Shown piece after piece: positions 47,893-58,172 of a stretch of 64,000 bases of DNA. How positions within the stretch are numbered: position 1 is the first letter of the stretch; each line of letters starts with the position of its first letter. The DNA is from Bacteroides sp. (lineage in GTDB: Bacteria > Bacteroidota > Bacteroidia > Bacteroidales > Bacteroidaceae). The stretch is taken from the NCBI RefSeq assembly GCF_028690125.1, contig NZ_JAQVBV010000016.1:1-64000 (forward strand), given 5' to 3'. The notes under the pieces were generated by a model. The model saw only the letters and a program-made list of their open reading frames with translations. It ran no database searches and had not been told where the DNA came from. Both the position numbers and the translations under genes were made by a program.

Positions 47893-50307
47893 TTATTCGC
47901 TTTTCATAATTATTCCCGGGTTGAGTCGCACAGCTTTACGGACCTGCCACAACAATGTTCCCAGAGAAATGAGTAATGTGAGAATGAAACCGATCATAAA
48001 TATCCCTATACCTATCGGAGCTTTTACTGCAAAATCCTTTGTATAATCATTGATGATATAATAAGCCAAAGGAACGGCCACGGCAAATGCAGCTCCTAAA
48101 ATATAAAGATACTTTCGTAACAGTAATAATGCGATTTGTTTGCCGGTAGCACCGTTTACCTTACGCAGTGCTATTTCCCGATAGCGTTGGCGGATATCAT
48201 ACAATGATAATCCAAACAATCCAAGACAAGATATGCAGATAGCCAGTCCGGAAAAAGTGACATAAATACGGGTGGTTCTTCTGTCTTCATCATACAATTT
48301 TGCGATTTCGTCTTCTATAAAAGTATAATTGAAATCACCTTTACCTATTACTTCATCGTGCAATTCCTTCAAAAAGTCAATCGCTTCTTTGCGTTTACCA
48401 TTGCCAATAGTGGCCATCAAAGGGTCTGTTGGGTTTCCTTTCTCACCATACAAAATAGCTAATGGTACATTACCTTTAGACAAATGACCCGTTCGGAAAT
48501 CTTCTATAACTCCAACAACCTGAAAAGGCGGATTCTTCTCCACATCTACTCCATGACTCCACCACAAACGCGACTCCGGCTGTAAAGAAGCCTCATTCAT
48601 GTCTTTTATACGAAAAAGTTTTTTGGCAGTTTCATTAATGATTATTTTATATTGTTCAAACTGATCTGTGTTGTTCCATTCTCTACCTTCTTTCAATTTA
48701 AAGCCAAACATATTCATATAATCTTTACTCACATGCATTATCGCTATTTTATGTTTTTCTCCGTTATACTCCATTACTATATAAGGTTCTAAATTAATAG
48801 GAGCTTCACCATATTGCCAAGACAGAAACAAGGGACATTCATCCATTTTTCGTTGAATCACTTGTTCTTTATACTGCTCTATATCACGTGCCTTTTTCCA
48901 TTCTTCACTGCTTGAGTATCCTCTATCATATCTCTCGTGTGATAAGAACTGACATGAAATAATATCTTTCGACTGATAGCCAAGGTCTGCATGAAGCATT
49001 GTATGCAATTGGCGTACAAAAAATAACGAAACAACTATCAAACAGAAAGTAATAACGTATTGAATAAATAAAAATAGCACACGGGAAACAATTGAATTAC
49101 CTCCAACATTTACAGAACGCAGAGAAGTGATTGGAGAGGAATAATTGTATCTCATAAAAGGATAAATGGAAGTAACAAAGGGCAATCCCACTAATAATAT
49201 AAGAGACAAAGACAAATCAAATACAAGATCTGATTGAACAGGAATGGCATAGACGGACGAAAATATTCCTATCGTGGCTTCTATTAACATCCAGATGAAC
49301 AATAAAGCAATGCCAACCATATAAACATTTTCCGCATATATCTGAAAAAAGATTTGAAGCCCATTCGCTCCATACACTTTCTTGATTCCAAACTCACGTG
49401 CCCGCTTCAATATTATGACTGTATAAATGTTTATAAAATTAAAGATTCCAACCAACAATAACATACAAGCTACAACTGCTAAGACCGAAATGTGATCTTT
49501 ACTCCCTCGTAAAAAGGAAGCCGCCGAGGATTGGACTGTTTTATTGAAATACAGCTCCTTTAAAGACAGAAGCATATACTGTATAGGACTATTAGAAAAG
49601 CAGATTAATGACTGAGGTTTAGAAATTTTCTCATTATATTCTTGCAAATTTGTTCCTCTTGCCAAACGTACAATAGAAAATCCCATACGACTCCACTGCA
49701 CATTGTTACCTTGATTAATGGGTACAAGCATATCAAATTGTAAGGAAGACTTAGTACTTGGTTCTCCAATGATTCCACGGATAGTAAGCAATGTGCCCAC
49801 TGAAGAAAGAAACTGTCTTCCTAACGGATCTTGGCTTCCGAAGATATGCTGAGCATATTTTTGGCTGATGATCACATCGTCCGGTCTTTGGATCGTTTTA
49901 ATACCGGAAATGACAGGATAATCCATTAACTGCAAAAAGACACTGTCAGTTGCCAAAACTTTTGCTTGATAACGATGCTCATCCACAATAACATAATCAT
50001 CTTCAATAGAAACACAAGATGAATATTTTTCTACTTCCGAATGCTTCAATGGATCTATGAAATTGGGATCATTATTTCTATCTGAATTATCTATGATAGA
50101 AATATGGCCATTACTTCTTTGAGCTGTCAATACATGCAATTGATCCAGATCTTTACAGAAATGATCTACCGTCACTTCCTGATGGATATAACGTACGAGA
50201 ATTAATGTTGCCGCTACGCTTACTACAAGCCCGATTATGTTGATTATCGTATATACTTTAAAGCGAAATAAAGTTTTAACACCAGATAATTCAAATTTCA
50301 TGTTCAT
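47893..50307 (-). CDS. FtsX-type ABC permease D (operon position 7)
   Basis: An 804-residue double-FtsX permease, the longest of the set, beginning MNMKFELSGVKTLFRFKVYT (the start could also be the second Met). The first module has the variant REFGIKKVYGANGLQIFFQ near residue 305; the second has RYREIALRKVNGATGKQIALL near 710. The tail is LNPGIIMKSE. This layout and the FGIKKVYGA motif resemble a widespread Bacteroidetes permease type. It is 22 bases after permease C. Confidence 0.9.
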   Translation of the reverse strand: MNMKFELSGVKTLFRFKVYTIINIIGLVVSVAATLILVRYIHQEVTVDHFCKDLDQLHVLTAQRSNGHISIIDNSDRNNDPNFIDPLKHSEVEKYSSCVSIEDDYVIVDEHRYQAKVLATDSVFLQLMDYPVISGIKTIQRPDDVIISQKYAQHIFGSQDPLGRQFLSSVGTLLTIRGIIGEPSTKSSLQFDMLVPINQGNNVQWSRMGFSIVRLARGTNLQEYNEKISKPQSLICFSNSPIQYMLLSLKELYFNKTVQSSAASFLRGSKDHISVLAVVACMLLLVGIFNFINIYTVIILKRAREFGIKKVYGANGLQIFFQIYAENVYMVGIALLFIWMLIEATIGIFSSVYAIPVQSDLVFDLSLSLILLVGLPFVTSIYPFMRYNYSSPITSLRSVNVGGNSIVSRVLFLFIQYVITFCLIVVSLFFVRQLHTMLHADLGYQSKDIISCQFLSHERYDRGYSSSEEWKKARDIEQYKEQVIQRKMDECPLFLSWQYGEAPINLEPYIVMEYNGEKHKIAIMHVSKDYMNMFGFKLKEGREWNNTDQFEQYKIIINETAKKLFRIKDMNEASLQPESRLWWSHGVDVEKNPPFQVVGVIEDFRTGHLSKGNVPLAILYGEKGNPTDPLMATIGNGKRKEAIDFLKELHDEVIGKGDFNYTFIEDEIAKLYDEDRRTTRIYVTFSGLAICISCLGLFGLSLYDIRQRYREIALRKVNGATGKQIALLLLRKYLYILGAAFAVAVPLAYYIINDYTKDFAVKAPIGIGIFMIGFILTLLISLGTLLWQVRKAVRLNPGIIMKSE

Positions 50308-50329
50308 TCTTTTTAAATCCCAATAATTA

Positions 50330-52678
50330 CTACTCGTTCTTTATCACTTCCGCTGGATTTTGTGTGCTTGCCTTCCACACTCGCCAACCGATACAAAGCA
50401 AAATAATAAGTGCTACTACAACAAAAATACTTAGATACAACCATCCGTTTATAGTCGTTTGCCGTACATAACTTTCAATCCACTGTTTCATCAAAGCATA
50501 TCCAATCGGGAAAGCGATAACGGCAGCTACGACCAACAATAAAAGATATTCCTTGAAAAACAATTGCATAATATGGCAAACTTGCGCTCCATTCACTTTA
50601 CGTATGGCAATCTCCTTGCGACGTTGCTCACAGGATAAAGTAATCAGAGAGAAAATCCCAAATACGGAAATCACGACACAGACCAATGATACGAAACTTA
50701 GCAATTTCATCAAAGCGTCTTCGGAACGGAGATATTTGTTATATTCTTCTTCTTCATTGAATAATCGCATATAAGCGTTAGGAGAGTCTTCCTTATGCAT
50801 CGCTTCTATTGCTTCACGACATTCATTCCAACTTCCTTCGTTAAACTCAAATAGAATACAGGCACGATTCAGCAAATATTCCTGTGCCTGATAGGGCTGA
50901 AAAGCAATGTAACCGTTGCTACCCGTAGGAGGACGATAGCTAAAGTCTTTTACTACGCCAACTACACAATAGCGCTGTTCACTACCTTCATAATGGAACG
51001 TTTTACCAACAGCTTGCCGCCAGCCGAATTGATGCTTCAAACTTTCATTAATCACGACTTCATTCTGCTGACTTTTTTCAGAAAGAAGCTCACCTTCAAT
51101 AAGCTGCAAACCATAAAACTCAAAGAACTCCTTAGATGCAGGCATAATACCTACCATAATTGGTTCATCAGCTACTTTTGGTAAGTCATCCCAATTATTT
51201 ATTTCTGAGAACATCATCGGTCCGGTCGGAATCATCGGAAAATATCGGGGAGGTAAAGCTTTTGTTATCATGGGTAAAGCACTTATCTTCTCCGTCCATT
51301 GCTTAATATCTCCATTCCATAGGGCTACGCTGCCGATATTATGACGTTCCATTCCTAAATCCGTGTTTTTCAGAAAATGAAGCTGTTTCATAATAAGAAC
51401 CGTACAGAAAATAAAGACTATACTGACAATCAACTGCACAACAATGCCCAGCTTACGGAATAAATAAGGATTACGAACCACAATTCTGCCCTTGATAGCT
51501 TCCTGCAATGTCCGCCGCCGGAAAAAATATAAAGGAATCTGTGCAAATAAGAACGAAAGTAGTATTACGAACAAGAAATACACTACTATTTCTCCATAAG
51601 AACTCTCGGGCTCTATTTGTGTAAACTCAAGAAAGGGGGACATACATATTTCTACCATCACCAATCCAACTACCAGAGCAATACATAAGACCACCAGTAA
51701 TTCAACTGCCAATTGAGCAAATAAACTTCTGTTGCCCGCACCATTTACTTTGCGCAGTGCCATCTCACGACCACGCATATAAAGTCGGCTGACATAAAGG
51801 GTGAGATAATTGAATAGCGAACAAACGATGACCAATCCACTTGCCAACAAAAAATAAAAAATATAGCTGAAAGAAATTACGACATCTGCTTTGTCTGCAT
51901 ATTCGGAATAACGTAACGCTGAAATGGGAGTTAGCAAAAGTTCTGATATTTCACTATCTTTTTCAATGTCCGTAATACGGATGGCTTCCATTTTCTTACA
52001 GAACGCAGTCATATCTGTGTTTTCACGAATACGGATAAACAACTGCTCGTTTTGGCTGTTCCATTGAGAAGAATGTCGCGCAGGAAGCAATATATTATAT
52101 GGTATATTAGAATGTCGTGACCAACCGCTCACAATCGCTCCAATTTTATAAGAGCGATTCCCTACTTCCACATTCTTACCCAATGCTTCTTCCGTACCAA
52201 ATAGTTTTTTTGAATATTCTTCTGTAACAGCTATCTCCGAGTTGTCTTTCTTCATGAAATTTACAGTTCCTTTTAATAACTGTATATTGAAAAAGTTTAC
52301 GAAAGCAGAATCCGCAGTAGCGGACACAACCTCTTCTTCGTTCTTATCCACACGTAATCTGACCTTCTGTACGGATGTAGAAGTTGCTGCCTCGATCTCA
52401 GGCATTTTATCTTGTAAATAAGCAGCCAAAGGAGAAGGGGTGCTATTGGATATCGTCTTATTTGAAATACTCCCGGACCAATTAGTATAGTGAGCACGCA
52501 CCATATAGATATTGTCAGCCCCTTCGTGAAAAGTATCATAGGTCATCTCATAACGAATCCATAGCACGGAAAACGCAAAACAAGTGAAACCAACTGCCAG
52601 TCCGACAATACTGACCAAACTCTGTGTTTTGTATTTTATCAGATTCCGAAAAGCTATTTTTAAATAATGTAGTATCAT
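50330..52678 (-). CDS. FtsX-type ABC permease C (operon position 6)
   Basis: A 782-residue double-FtsX permease. It starts with HYLKIAFRNLIKYKTQSLVS, identical to permease B, and ends QNPAEVIKNE. Eight helices are predicted; coupling motifs are REMALRKVNGAGNRS near residue 305 and RRKEIAIRKVNGA near 695. Its first 98 bases differ from those of permease B at only about two positions, while the periplasmic domains are quite different. This mosaic suggests gene conversion or domain shuffling at the 5' end. Confidence 0.92.
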   Translation of the reverse strand: MILHYLKIAFRNLIKYKTQSLVSIVGLAVGFTCFAFSVLWIRYEMTYDTFHEGADNIYMVRAHYTNWSGSISNKTISNSTPSPLAAYLQDKMPEIEAATSTSVQKVRLRVDKNEEEVVSATADSAFVNFFNIQLLKGTVNFMKKDNSEIAVTEEYSKKLFGTEEALGKNVEVGNRSYKIGAIVSGWSRHSNIPYNILLPARHSSQWNSQNEQLFIRIRENTDMTAFCKKMEAIRITDIEKDSEISELLLTPISALRYSEYADKADVVISFSYIFYFLLASGLVIVCSLFNYLTLYVSRLYMRGREMALRKVNGAGNRSLFAQLAVELLVVLCIALVVGLVMVEICMSPFLEFTQIEPESSYGEIVVYFLFVILLSFLFAQIPLYFFRRRTLQEAIKGRIVVRNPYLFRKLGIVVQLIVSIVFIFCTVLIMKQLHFLKNTDLGMERHNIGSVALWNGDIKQWTEKISALPMITKALPPRYFPMIPTGPMMFSEINNWDDLPKVADEPIMVGIMPASKEFFEFYGLQLIEGELLSEKSQQNEVVINESLKHQFGWRQAVGKTFHYEGSEQRYCVVGVVKDFSYRPPTGSNGYIAFQPYQAQEYLLNRACILFEFNEGSWNECREAIEAMHKEDSPNAYMRLFNEEEEYNKYLRSEDALMKLLSFVSLVCVVISVFGIFSLITLSCEQRRKEIAIRKVNGAQVCHIMQLFFKEYLLLLVVAAVIAFPIGYALMKQWIESYVRQTTINGWLYLSIFVVVALIILLCIGWRVWKASTQNPAEVIKNE

Positions 52679-52694
52679 ACTATTATGTGTTAGA

Positions 52695-55025
52695 TCATTC
52701 GTTTTTAATTACTTCCGCTGGATTTTGACAAGCCGCCTTCCAAACTCGCCAAATAACACTAGAAAAGATAATAAAAGCCATTATAATGAATATACTTACA
52801 TATATCCAAAAATCAATAGAGGTCTGCTTCACATATTTCTCCAACCATTGCTTCATAATAAAATATCCCAATGGGAAAGCAACTAACGAAGCAATAATGA
52901 GCAAGAACAAATATTCTTTAAAGAATAAGTTTAGTATAATTCCGATACTGGCTCCGTTCACTTTTCGAATAGCAATCTCTTTACGACGTTGTTCACACGA
53001 TAAAGTGACCAAAGAGAAGATGCCAAATACCGCAATCAATACACAAACAAAAGAAACAACTCTCAATAACTTGTTCAAAGTTTCTTCCGATTTCATGTAT
53101 TCATTGTATCTCTCTTCCATTTGAATCAATTGTATTCTAGCATTAGGATCCATTTTATTTATTTCTTCTTTTAATTTCTGATTAACAGTTTTCCATGCTC
53201 CATCTTTCACTTTGATAATAAGATCCCCTTCATTTTTATCTTTCGGTAAAAAATAGATTGCAGGAGCCACCGGATATACGGGAGCATTGTAATATATGTT
53301 TCTTATTACTCCTTTCACAACACACTCTTTTTCCATATTCACAAATTTCTTACCTATCGGATTTCTCCAACCAAAGACCTTCGCAGCTGCTTCATTGATA
53401 ACTACTTTTTGCTTACCGTCTTTTTCGTCCAACATCTCTCCATCCAACACTTCAATGTTGAGCAAATCAGCATATTCTTTATTTATCGTCTCATTTTCCA
53501 TAATAATGGTTGTTGATCCGTTCACTTTCCCTTCCCAGTCGTCTATAATGGTCGTTAAAAAATAGTGTTTAGGAATAAGGCTATAAAAACCATATATATA
53601 TTCTTCAACATCCGGCATTTGATCCAATATTTTAAATACAGCTTCCTTCTCATTATTATATAAGCGAACAACTCCTAAATTATGACGGTCCATCCCACAC
53701 TCTCTGGAATAAAGTAAGAAATTCAATTGTTTCATCATGACAAAAGTGCAAAAGATAAAGCCTATACTAATAAATAGTTGTAGCAATATGCTCCCTTTAT
53801 AAAACCAACCGGAAAGATAAAGATCGGACTTATTACCAATATTTTCGAGCAAGGTGCGTTTGCCTATAAATTTCACAATTATAATCGCAAAGATCATTGT
53901 AATCGCTACTAATAAAAGCATATAAACTGCCAACTCACCAAAAAAGGACGAAGTATCTTCCTTTATTTGTGATAGACGTTTAAAAACAGGCAAAATTATT
54001 TCTATCAGCACATTCTCGACTACTATTGATATACAAAATAATAAAAACGGTTCTATTAAAATCAATGCCAATAAGCTTCTTTCGGATGCTCCATTTACTT
54101 TTCTCAATGCTAATTCCCGTTTACGCATTCGAAGGCGGGTAATAAATATTGTAAAATAGTTGCATAATCCACAGATGATAACCAATGCCCCAATACAAGC
54201 GAAAAGACGTATACGATTCACCGTAAAAATGACATCCTCTCTGGGGTAAGTGCTCCTTAAAGTTGAAAGTAAGGTGATGGGAGTAGCAATCTCTTTGTTT
54301 GATGAGCTGTGTGGTATTTCATATTTCTCCAGTCTTTTTTTCAAAGCTTGAATATCCGCATTAGGGTAAGTGCGAAAGACTGTATAGCATTCTAATCCTT
54401 CCACCGAGTCCGGATATTGGCTTAGGTGAGGTAATAAGACATCAAAAGGAAATGAAGAATGTCCTTCCCATGATTTCACTACTGCCGCAATCGTCTTTTC
54501 AGAGTTATTTATATCTGGAAAAATCAATTTCTCACCTAACGGTGATTTATTTCCGAAAATTTCATCTGCTATTTTATCCGTAATCGCAACTTGATCATCA
54601 CTCAAATAGAAATGATCATCTCCATTCAATGTAATTATATTAAACATCGAAATAAAGTTAGAATCCGCTGTTATTCTATCAATAGAGAAATCTTCTTCTT
54701 GATATCTTATTGTCTCCCTAATATTATTGTTATGATAAAAATGAGAAGCTGCTTCTATTTCCGGGCATTTCTTTAAAACATGATCTACCAAGAGAGTCGA
54801 TGAATAATACGAAAATCCATTTCCTTGGGGATCACTCTTACTTCCTGCCCAATAAATACGATCAGCACCCTCATGAAAATTATCATAAGTCATTTCATAA
54901 CGAATCCATAACACTGACAAAGCAAAGCAAGTGAAACCAACTGCCAGTCCGATAATGCTGACCAAACTCTGTGTTTTGTATTTTATCAGATTCCGAAAAG
55001 CTATTTTTAAATAATGTAGTATCAT
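52695..55025 (-). CDS. FtsX-type ABC permease B (operon position 5)
   Basis: A 776-residue double-FtsX permease directly downstream of the ATPase gene (35 bases). The N-terminus matches permease C, but the middle (WFYKGSILLQLFISIGFIFC) and first periplasmic domain (FHEGADRIYWAGSKSDPQGN) match permeases F and G. It is therefore intermediate between the two groups. The coupling motif RRKEIAIRKVNGA is near residue 690; the tail is NPAEVIKNE. Confidence 0.92.
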   Translation of the reverse strand: MILHYLKIAFRNLIKYKTQSLVSIIGLAVGFTCFALSVLWIRYEMTYDNFHEGADRIYWAGSKSDPQGNGFSYYSSTLLVDHVLKKCPEIEAASHFYHNNNIRETIRYQEEDFSIDRITADSNFISMFNIITLNGDDHFYLSDDQVAITDKIADEIFGNKSPLGEKLIFPDINNSEKTIAAVVKSWEGHSSFPFDVLLPHLSQYPDSVEGLECYTVFRTYPNADIQALKKRLEKYEIPHSSSNKEIATPITLLSTLRSTYPREDVIFTVNRIRLFACIGALVIICGLCNYFTIFITRLRMRKRELALRKVNGASERSLLALILIEPFLLFCISIVVENVLIEIILPVFKRLSQIKEDTSSFFGELAVYMLLLVAITMIFAIIIVKFIGKRTLLENIGNKSDLYLSGWFYKGSILLQLFISIGFIFCTFVMMKQLNFLLYSRECGMDRHNLGVVRLYNNEKEAVFKILDQMPDVEEYIYGFYSLIPKHYFLTTIIDDWEGKVNGSTTIIMENETINKEYADLLNIEVLDGEMLDEKDGKQKVVINEAAAKVFGWRNPIGKKFVNMEKECVVKGVIRNIYYNAPVYPVAPAIYFLPKDKNEGDLIIKVKDGAWKTVNQKLKEEINKMDPNARIQLIQMEERYNEYMKSEETLNKLLRVVSFVCVLIAVFGIFSLVTLSCEQRRKEIAIRKVNGASIGIILNLFFKEYLFLLIIASLVAFPLGYFIMKQWLEKYVKQTSIDFWIYVSIFIIMAFIIFSSVIWRVWKAACQNPAEVIKNE

Positions 55026-55060
55026 AGCAGAGTGTGTTATGTGATTCGTTAATAATAGTT

Positions 55061-55735
55061 TTACAGACTGACTTCCGTCACTACCTGACCATCGAACAGA
55101 TTAATGATACGATCGGCATAACCTGCATCATGTTGTGAGTGAGTCACCATGATAATCGTTGTTCCTTCTTTATTTAACTCACTTAATAAACCCATAACCT
55201 CTTTCCCGTTCTTTGAGTCCAGATTACCGGTCGGCTCATCGGCAAGAATCAGTTTAGGATTAGCAACTACGGCACGTGCGATAGCAACACGTTGCTGCTG
55301 ACCACCGGAGAGTTGTTGAGGGAAATGCTTGCTACGGTGAGTAATAGCCATACGTTCCATCGCTTTCTCTACTCTCTTTTTACGTTCAGATGTGGAAATG
55401 CCCATATAAAGAAGCGGCAACTCAATGTTCTCATAAACGTTCAACTCGTCTATTAGATTGAAACTTTGGAAAACGAAGCCAATTACTCCTTTACGAAGAT
55501 TCGTGCGTTGTGATTCTGTAAATCTGGAAACTTCTGTTCCATTCAAATAATAGTCTCCTCCTGTCGGATTGTCCAACAACCCCAGGATATTGAGCAAAGT
55601 AGATTTCCCACAACCGGAGGGCCCCATAATAGCTACAAACTCACCTTGTTTCACTTCAACACTTACATTGTTCAAAGCCCAAGTTTCTACTTCTTCTGTT
55701 TTGAAAATCTTCTGTAAATTAACTGTCTTGATCAT
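55061..55735 (-). CDS. MacB/LolD-type ABC ATPase, the only one in the operon
   Basis: A 224-residue ATPase with Walker A GPSGCGKST near residue 39, Q-loop GFVFQSFNLIDEL near 87, signature LSGGQQQRVAIARA near 141, Walker B LILADEPTGNLDSK near 162 and the switch MVTHSQHDA near 196. It belongs to the MacB/LolD group that energises FtsX-type permeases by mechanotransmission rather than classic substrate channelling. It lies between permease A and permease B. No second ATPase is present in the operon, so all eight permeases probably share it. Confidence 0.96.
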   Translation of the reverse strand: MIKTVNLQKIFKTEEVETWALNNVSVEVKQGEFVAIMGPSGCGKSTLLNILGLLDNPTGGDYYLNGTEVSRFTESQRTNLRKGVIGFVFQSFNLIDELNVYENIELPLLYMGISTSERKKRVEKAMERMAITHRSKHFPQQLSGGQQQRVAIARAVVANPKLILADEPTGNLDSKNGKEVMGLLSELNKEGTTIIMVTHSQHDAGYADRIINLFDGQVVTEVSL

Positions 55736-55760
55736 AATCGTTATTTTTAAAATGTTACTA

Positions 55761-58151
55761 TTATTCGTTTTTAATTACTTCCGCAGGATTAATATGTGCG
55801 ATCTTCCATATTTTAAATACTACCGTACATATAGTTAGCAGGGATATTCCAATAAATATACCTCCCCAATACAATATTCCGTCATTAAAAAAGATCTGAT
55901 ACATTTCTTTCCACATCTGAAGAACCATATATACAACAGGAAACGCGAATATTGCAGTTATCACTAAAAGCAGTGCATATAATCTGGCAAATAAAAAAAT
56001 GATCTGTTTCCCTCCTGCTCCATTTACTTTACGGATAGCTACTTCTTTCTGTCTGCGTGCTGTATCGAGGGTAATAGCTGCATATACTCCCAACAGTGTG
56101 ATAATCAAACTCACAACCGAAAAGAATAAAATAATATCCTTTAATTTAGTTTCTACCGCTTGTTCTTCATTGATGTCATCGAAGAAAGTAGAAAGTTCTG
56201 GTTCAACGCTCTCCGGCAATACTTCTTTTAATATCTGATTGATCCATTGTCTGACCTCTTCCGTTTTACCCGGGTAACATTTAATATAGCAATGGCCAAT
56301 AAAATCATCAAAATTACTCAATTCAAAAACATAACCGGGTCGCTCATCTCTATAAGCGGAAGGATTGAATGAAGAAATGATGCCACAAACGGTATAAGAA
56401 TTCTGGTAATTATAAAGACTGGTCCCCAAAATATCCTTTTTGTTCTTATCCCGAAAATCATTATCAACGAGTATATCATTTCCGCTTTCGATATTTCGTC
56501 CGGTCACCAAAGGAATATTCATGAATGAAATGAAATTCGGATTTATTCTCATAATATTTACTTCTATCCATTGTTCAGAATCTTTTTCCAATTGTATGCC
56601 TGTACCTGATACTCCATTCATGTATCCTATATCTGAAATCAAAATATCTTTTACTCCTGCATGTTGTCGAAAACGATCTATTAGTGCCATCTTCTCTTCA
56701 TTTTTCATAAATGAATAGTCTAGATCAAGGCTCAATATGTCACTCTTTTCCTGTTTTGTTAATGTATTAAATAAAGTAGAAGTCGTCTTTTCTGTTTGCA
56801 AATAAAGGGCGATTGTCATAGATACAAATAACCAGCAAATGAAAAACTGAATTCCCAGCATTACATTTCGGAAAAAGTTTCCGCCTCTTTTTCGTTTATT
56901 ACTAATGATGGTTTGTACACTTGTTCGACGGATATAGAGGGCTACTGATACACATATAGCGAATGTAACGAGGAGTAATAAAATGATGTATTCTCCGGCT
57001 TGTAGCATTAAGACCTTTTTGTCAATAACCATATTCATCCCAAATAAAGAAATTTGCATATCCGGAGCCAACCACTCTACTAATCCAAGCATAAGTAATA
57101 AAGCTATACCGATAGCTAGCAGTAATTGCAGAAAAAGCATAGCGGTCAATTGAAACATATTGTTTCCCAACACTTTTCGAATGCTAAACTCCCGTCGGCG
57201 ATTAATAATACTTCCAACTTGAAAATGAAAAAAATTAAGTAAAGCAACCAATAGAATAAGTAATCCTACAATACTTGTTATCGAACTGAAAACAGTATTC
57301 AGTGTGGCTGATTGTATATTTTCACCTATTAGAGACGCAGTCACATCATAATCTCGCCCAAACATTGGATAGGTGACATTGGCTTTCCGAAATCGTTCAT
57401 CCAAGTCCTTAGCGGTCTGCCCTTGACGGAGCAGCGCATAAGTATAAGATGCCGTTATGTCCTTTTTCCTCTCCATATTAAACAATCCTTCACTGTCATT
57501 CAAAACTAACGCATCTATTGGTCGCATAAAATTCATGCTGATATTACTTGGAATATCTTTAATAACCGCCTGAATAGTGTAGGTTATACCACCGTCCTGA
57601 GGAGTTGTATCGGGAGAAGTCCATAAGCGGTTGGTGAGCACCATACGTTTTCCAATAGCTTCCTTAATAAATGTAAAAGCTTTACGAGCGGCACTTTCTG
57701 TCAATATAACAGCGTTAGGAGTGTGAGACGCAATATTCCATGTACCTGCTATTATGGACGGAGTAAACAACCGATTGAAAGCTGAGTCTACTTCCATACA
57801 TGCTAATTTATATGGTAAATACTTCTCATCATTAATATATATGTTGTAAGGACGTTCTCTGGAATAGGTGACTTGCGAATAAGCTTCCGCTTCATGTCCA
57901 TGTTCCTTTATTAACTTTTCAGTCAATAAAGCGGAAGTCCCGGACAATACAGTTTCATTATTAACTAAAGTGATATCTACCAAACGCTCATAGTTGTCGA
58001 AACATTGGTCAGTACTCATCATATACCGACTACAATAGAAACAAATACTAAAGCATAGCAAACCTACCGCTAACCCTATGATAGATATAAGATTCTGCGT
58101 TTTATATTTCAGCAAATTGCGAAAAGCTACTATTAGATAGTGTTGTATCAT
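55761..58151 (-). CDS. FtsX-type ABC permease A (operon position 3)
   Basis: A 796-residue double-FtsX permease located between the adaptor and the ATPase genes. This is the place of the single permease in simpler tripartite operons, so it may be the ancestral partner. It begins HYLIVAFRNLLKYKTQNLIS and ends NPAEVIKNE. Motifs are RREFSIRKVLGNNMFQLT near residue 325 and RRQKEVAIRKVNGAGGKQ near 705. Its periplasmic domains differ from the B, C, F and G group. Confidence 0.92.
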   Translation of the reverse strand: MIQHYLIVAFRNLLKYKTQNLISIIGLAVGLLCFSICFYCSRYMMSTDQCFDNYERLVDITLVNNETVLSGTSALLTEKLIKEHGHEAEAYSQVTYSRERPYNIYINDEKYLPYKLACMEVDSAFNRLFTPSIIAGTWNIASHTPNAVILTESAARKAFTFIKEAIGKRMVLTNRLWTSPDTTPQDGGITYTIQAVIKDIPSNISMNFMRPIDALVLNDSEGLFNMERKKDITASYTYALLRQGQTAKDLDERFRKANVTYPMFGRDYDVTASLIGENIQSATLNTVFSSITSIVGLLILLVALLNFFHFQVGSIINRRREFSIRKVLGNNMFQLTAMLFLQLLLAIGIALLLMLGLVEWLAPDMQISLFGMNMVIDKKVLMLQAGEYIILLLLVTFAICVSVALYIRRTSVQTIISNKRKRGGNFFRNVMLGIQFFICWLFVSMTIALYLQTEKTTSTLFNTLTKQEKSDILSLDLDYSFMKNEEKMALIDRFRQHAGVKDILISDIGYMNGVSGTGIQLEKDSEQWIEVNIMRINPNFISFMNIPLVTGRNIESGNDILVDNDFRDKNKKDILGTSLYNYQNSYTVCGIISSFNPSAYRDERPGYVFELSNFDDFIGHCYIKCYPGKTEEVRQWINQILKEVLPESVEPELSTFFDDINEEQAVETKLKDIILFFSVVSLIITLLGVYAAITLDTARRQKEVAIRKVNGAGGKQIIFLFARLYALLLVITAIFAFPVVYMVLQMWKEMYQIFFNDGILYWGGIFIGISLLTICTVVFKIWKIAHINPAEVIKNE

Positions 58152-58172
58152 AATATTGTACTGAAATCGTTG

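Noticed and set aside
38636..58151. Repeated DNA segments as CRISPR or insertion-sequence copies
   Set aside because: The repeats are homologous positions within paralogous permease genes, in frame and without spacer regularity.
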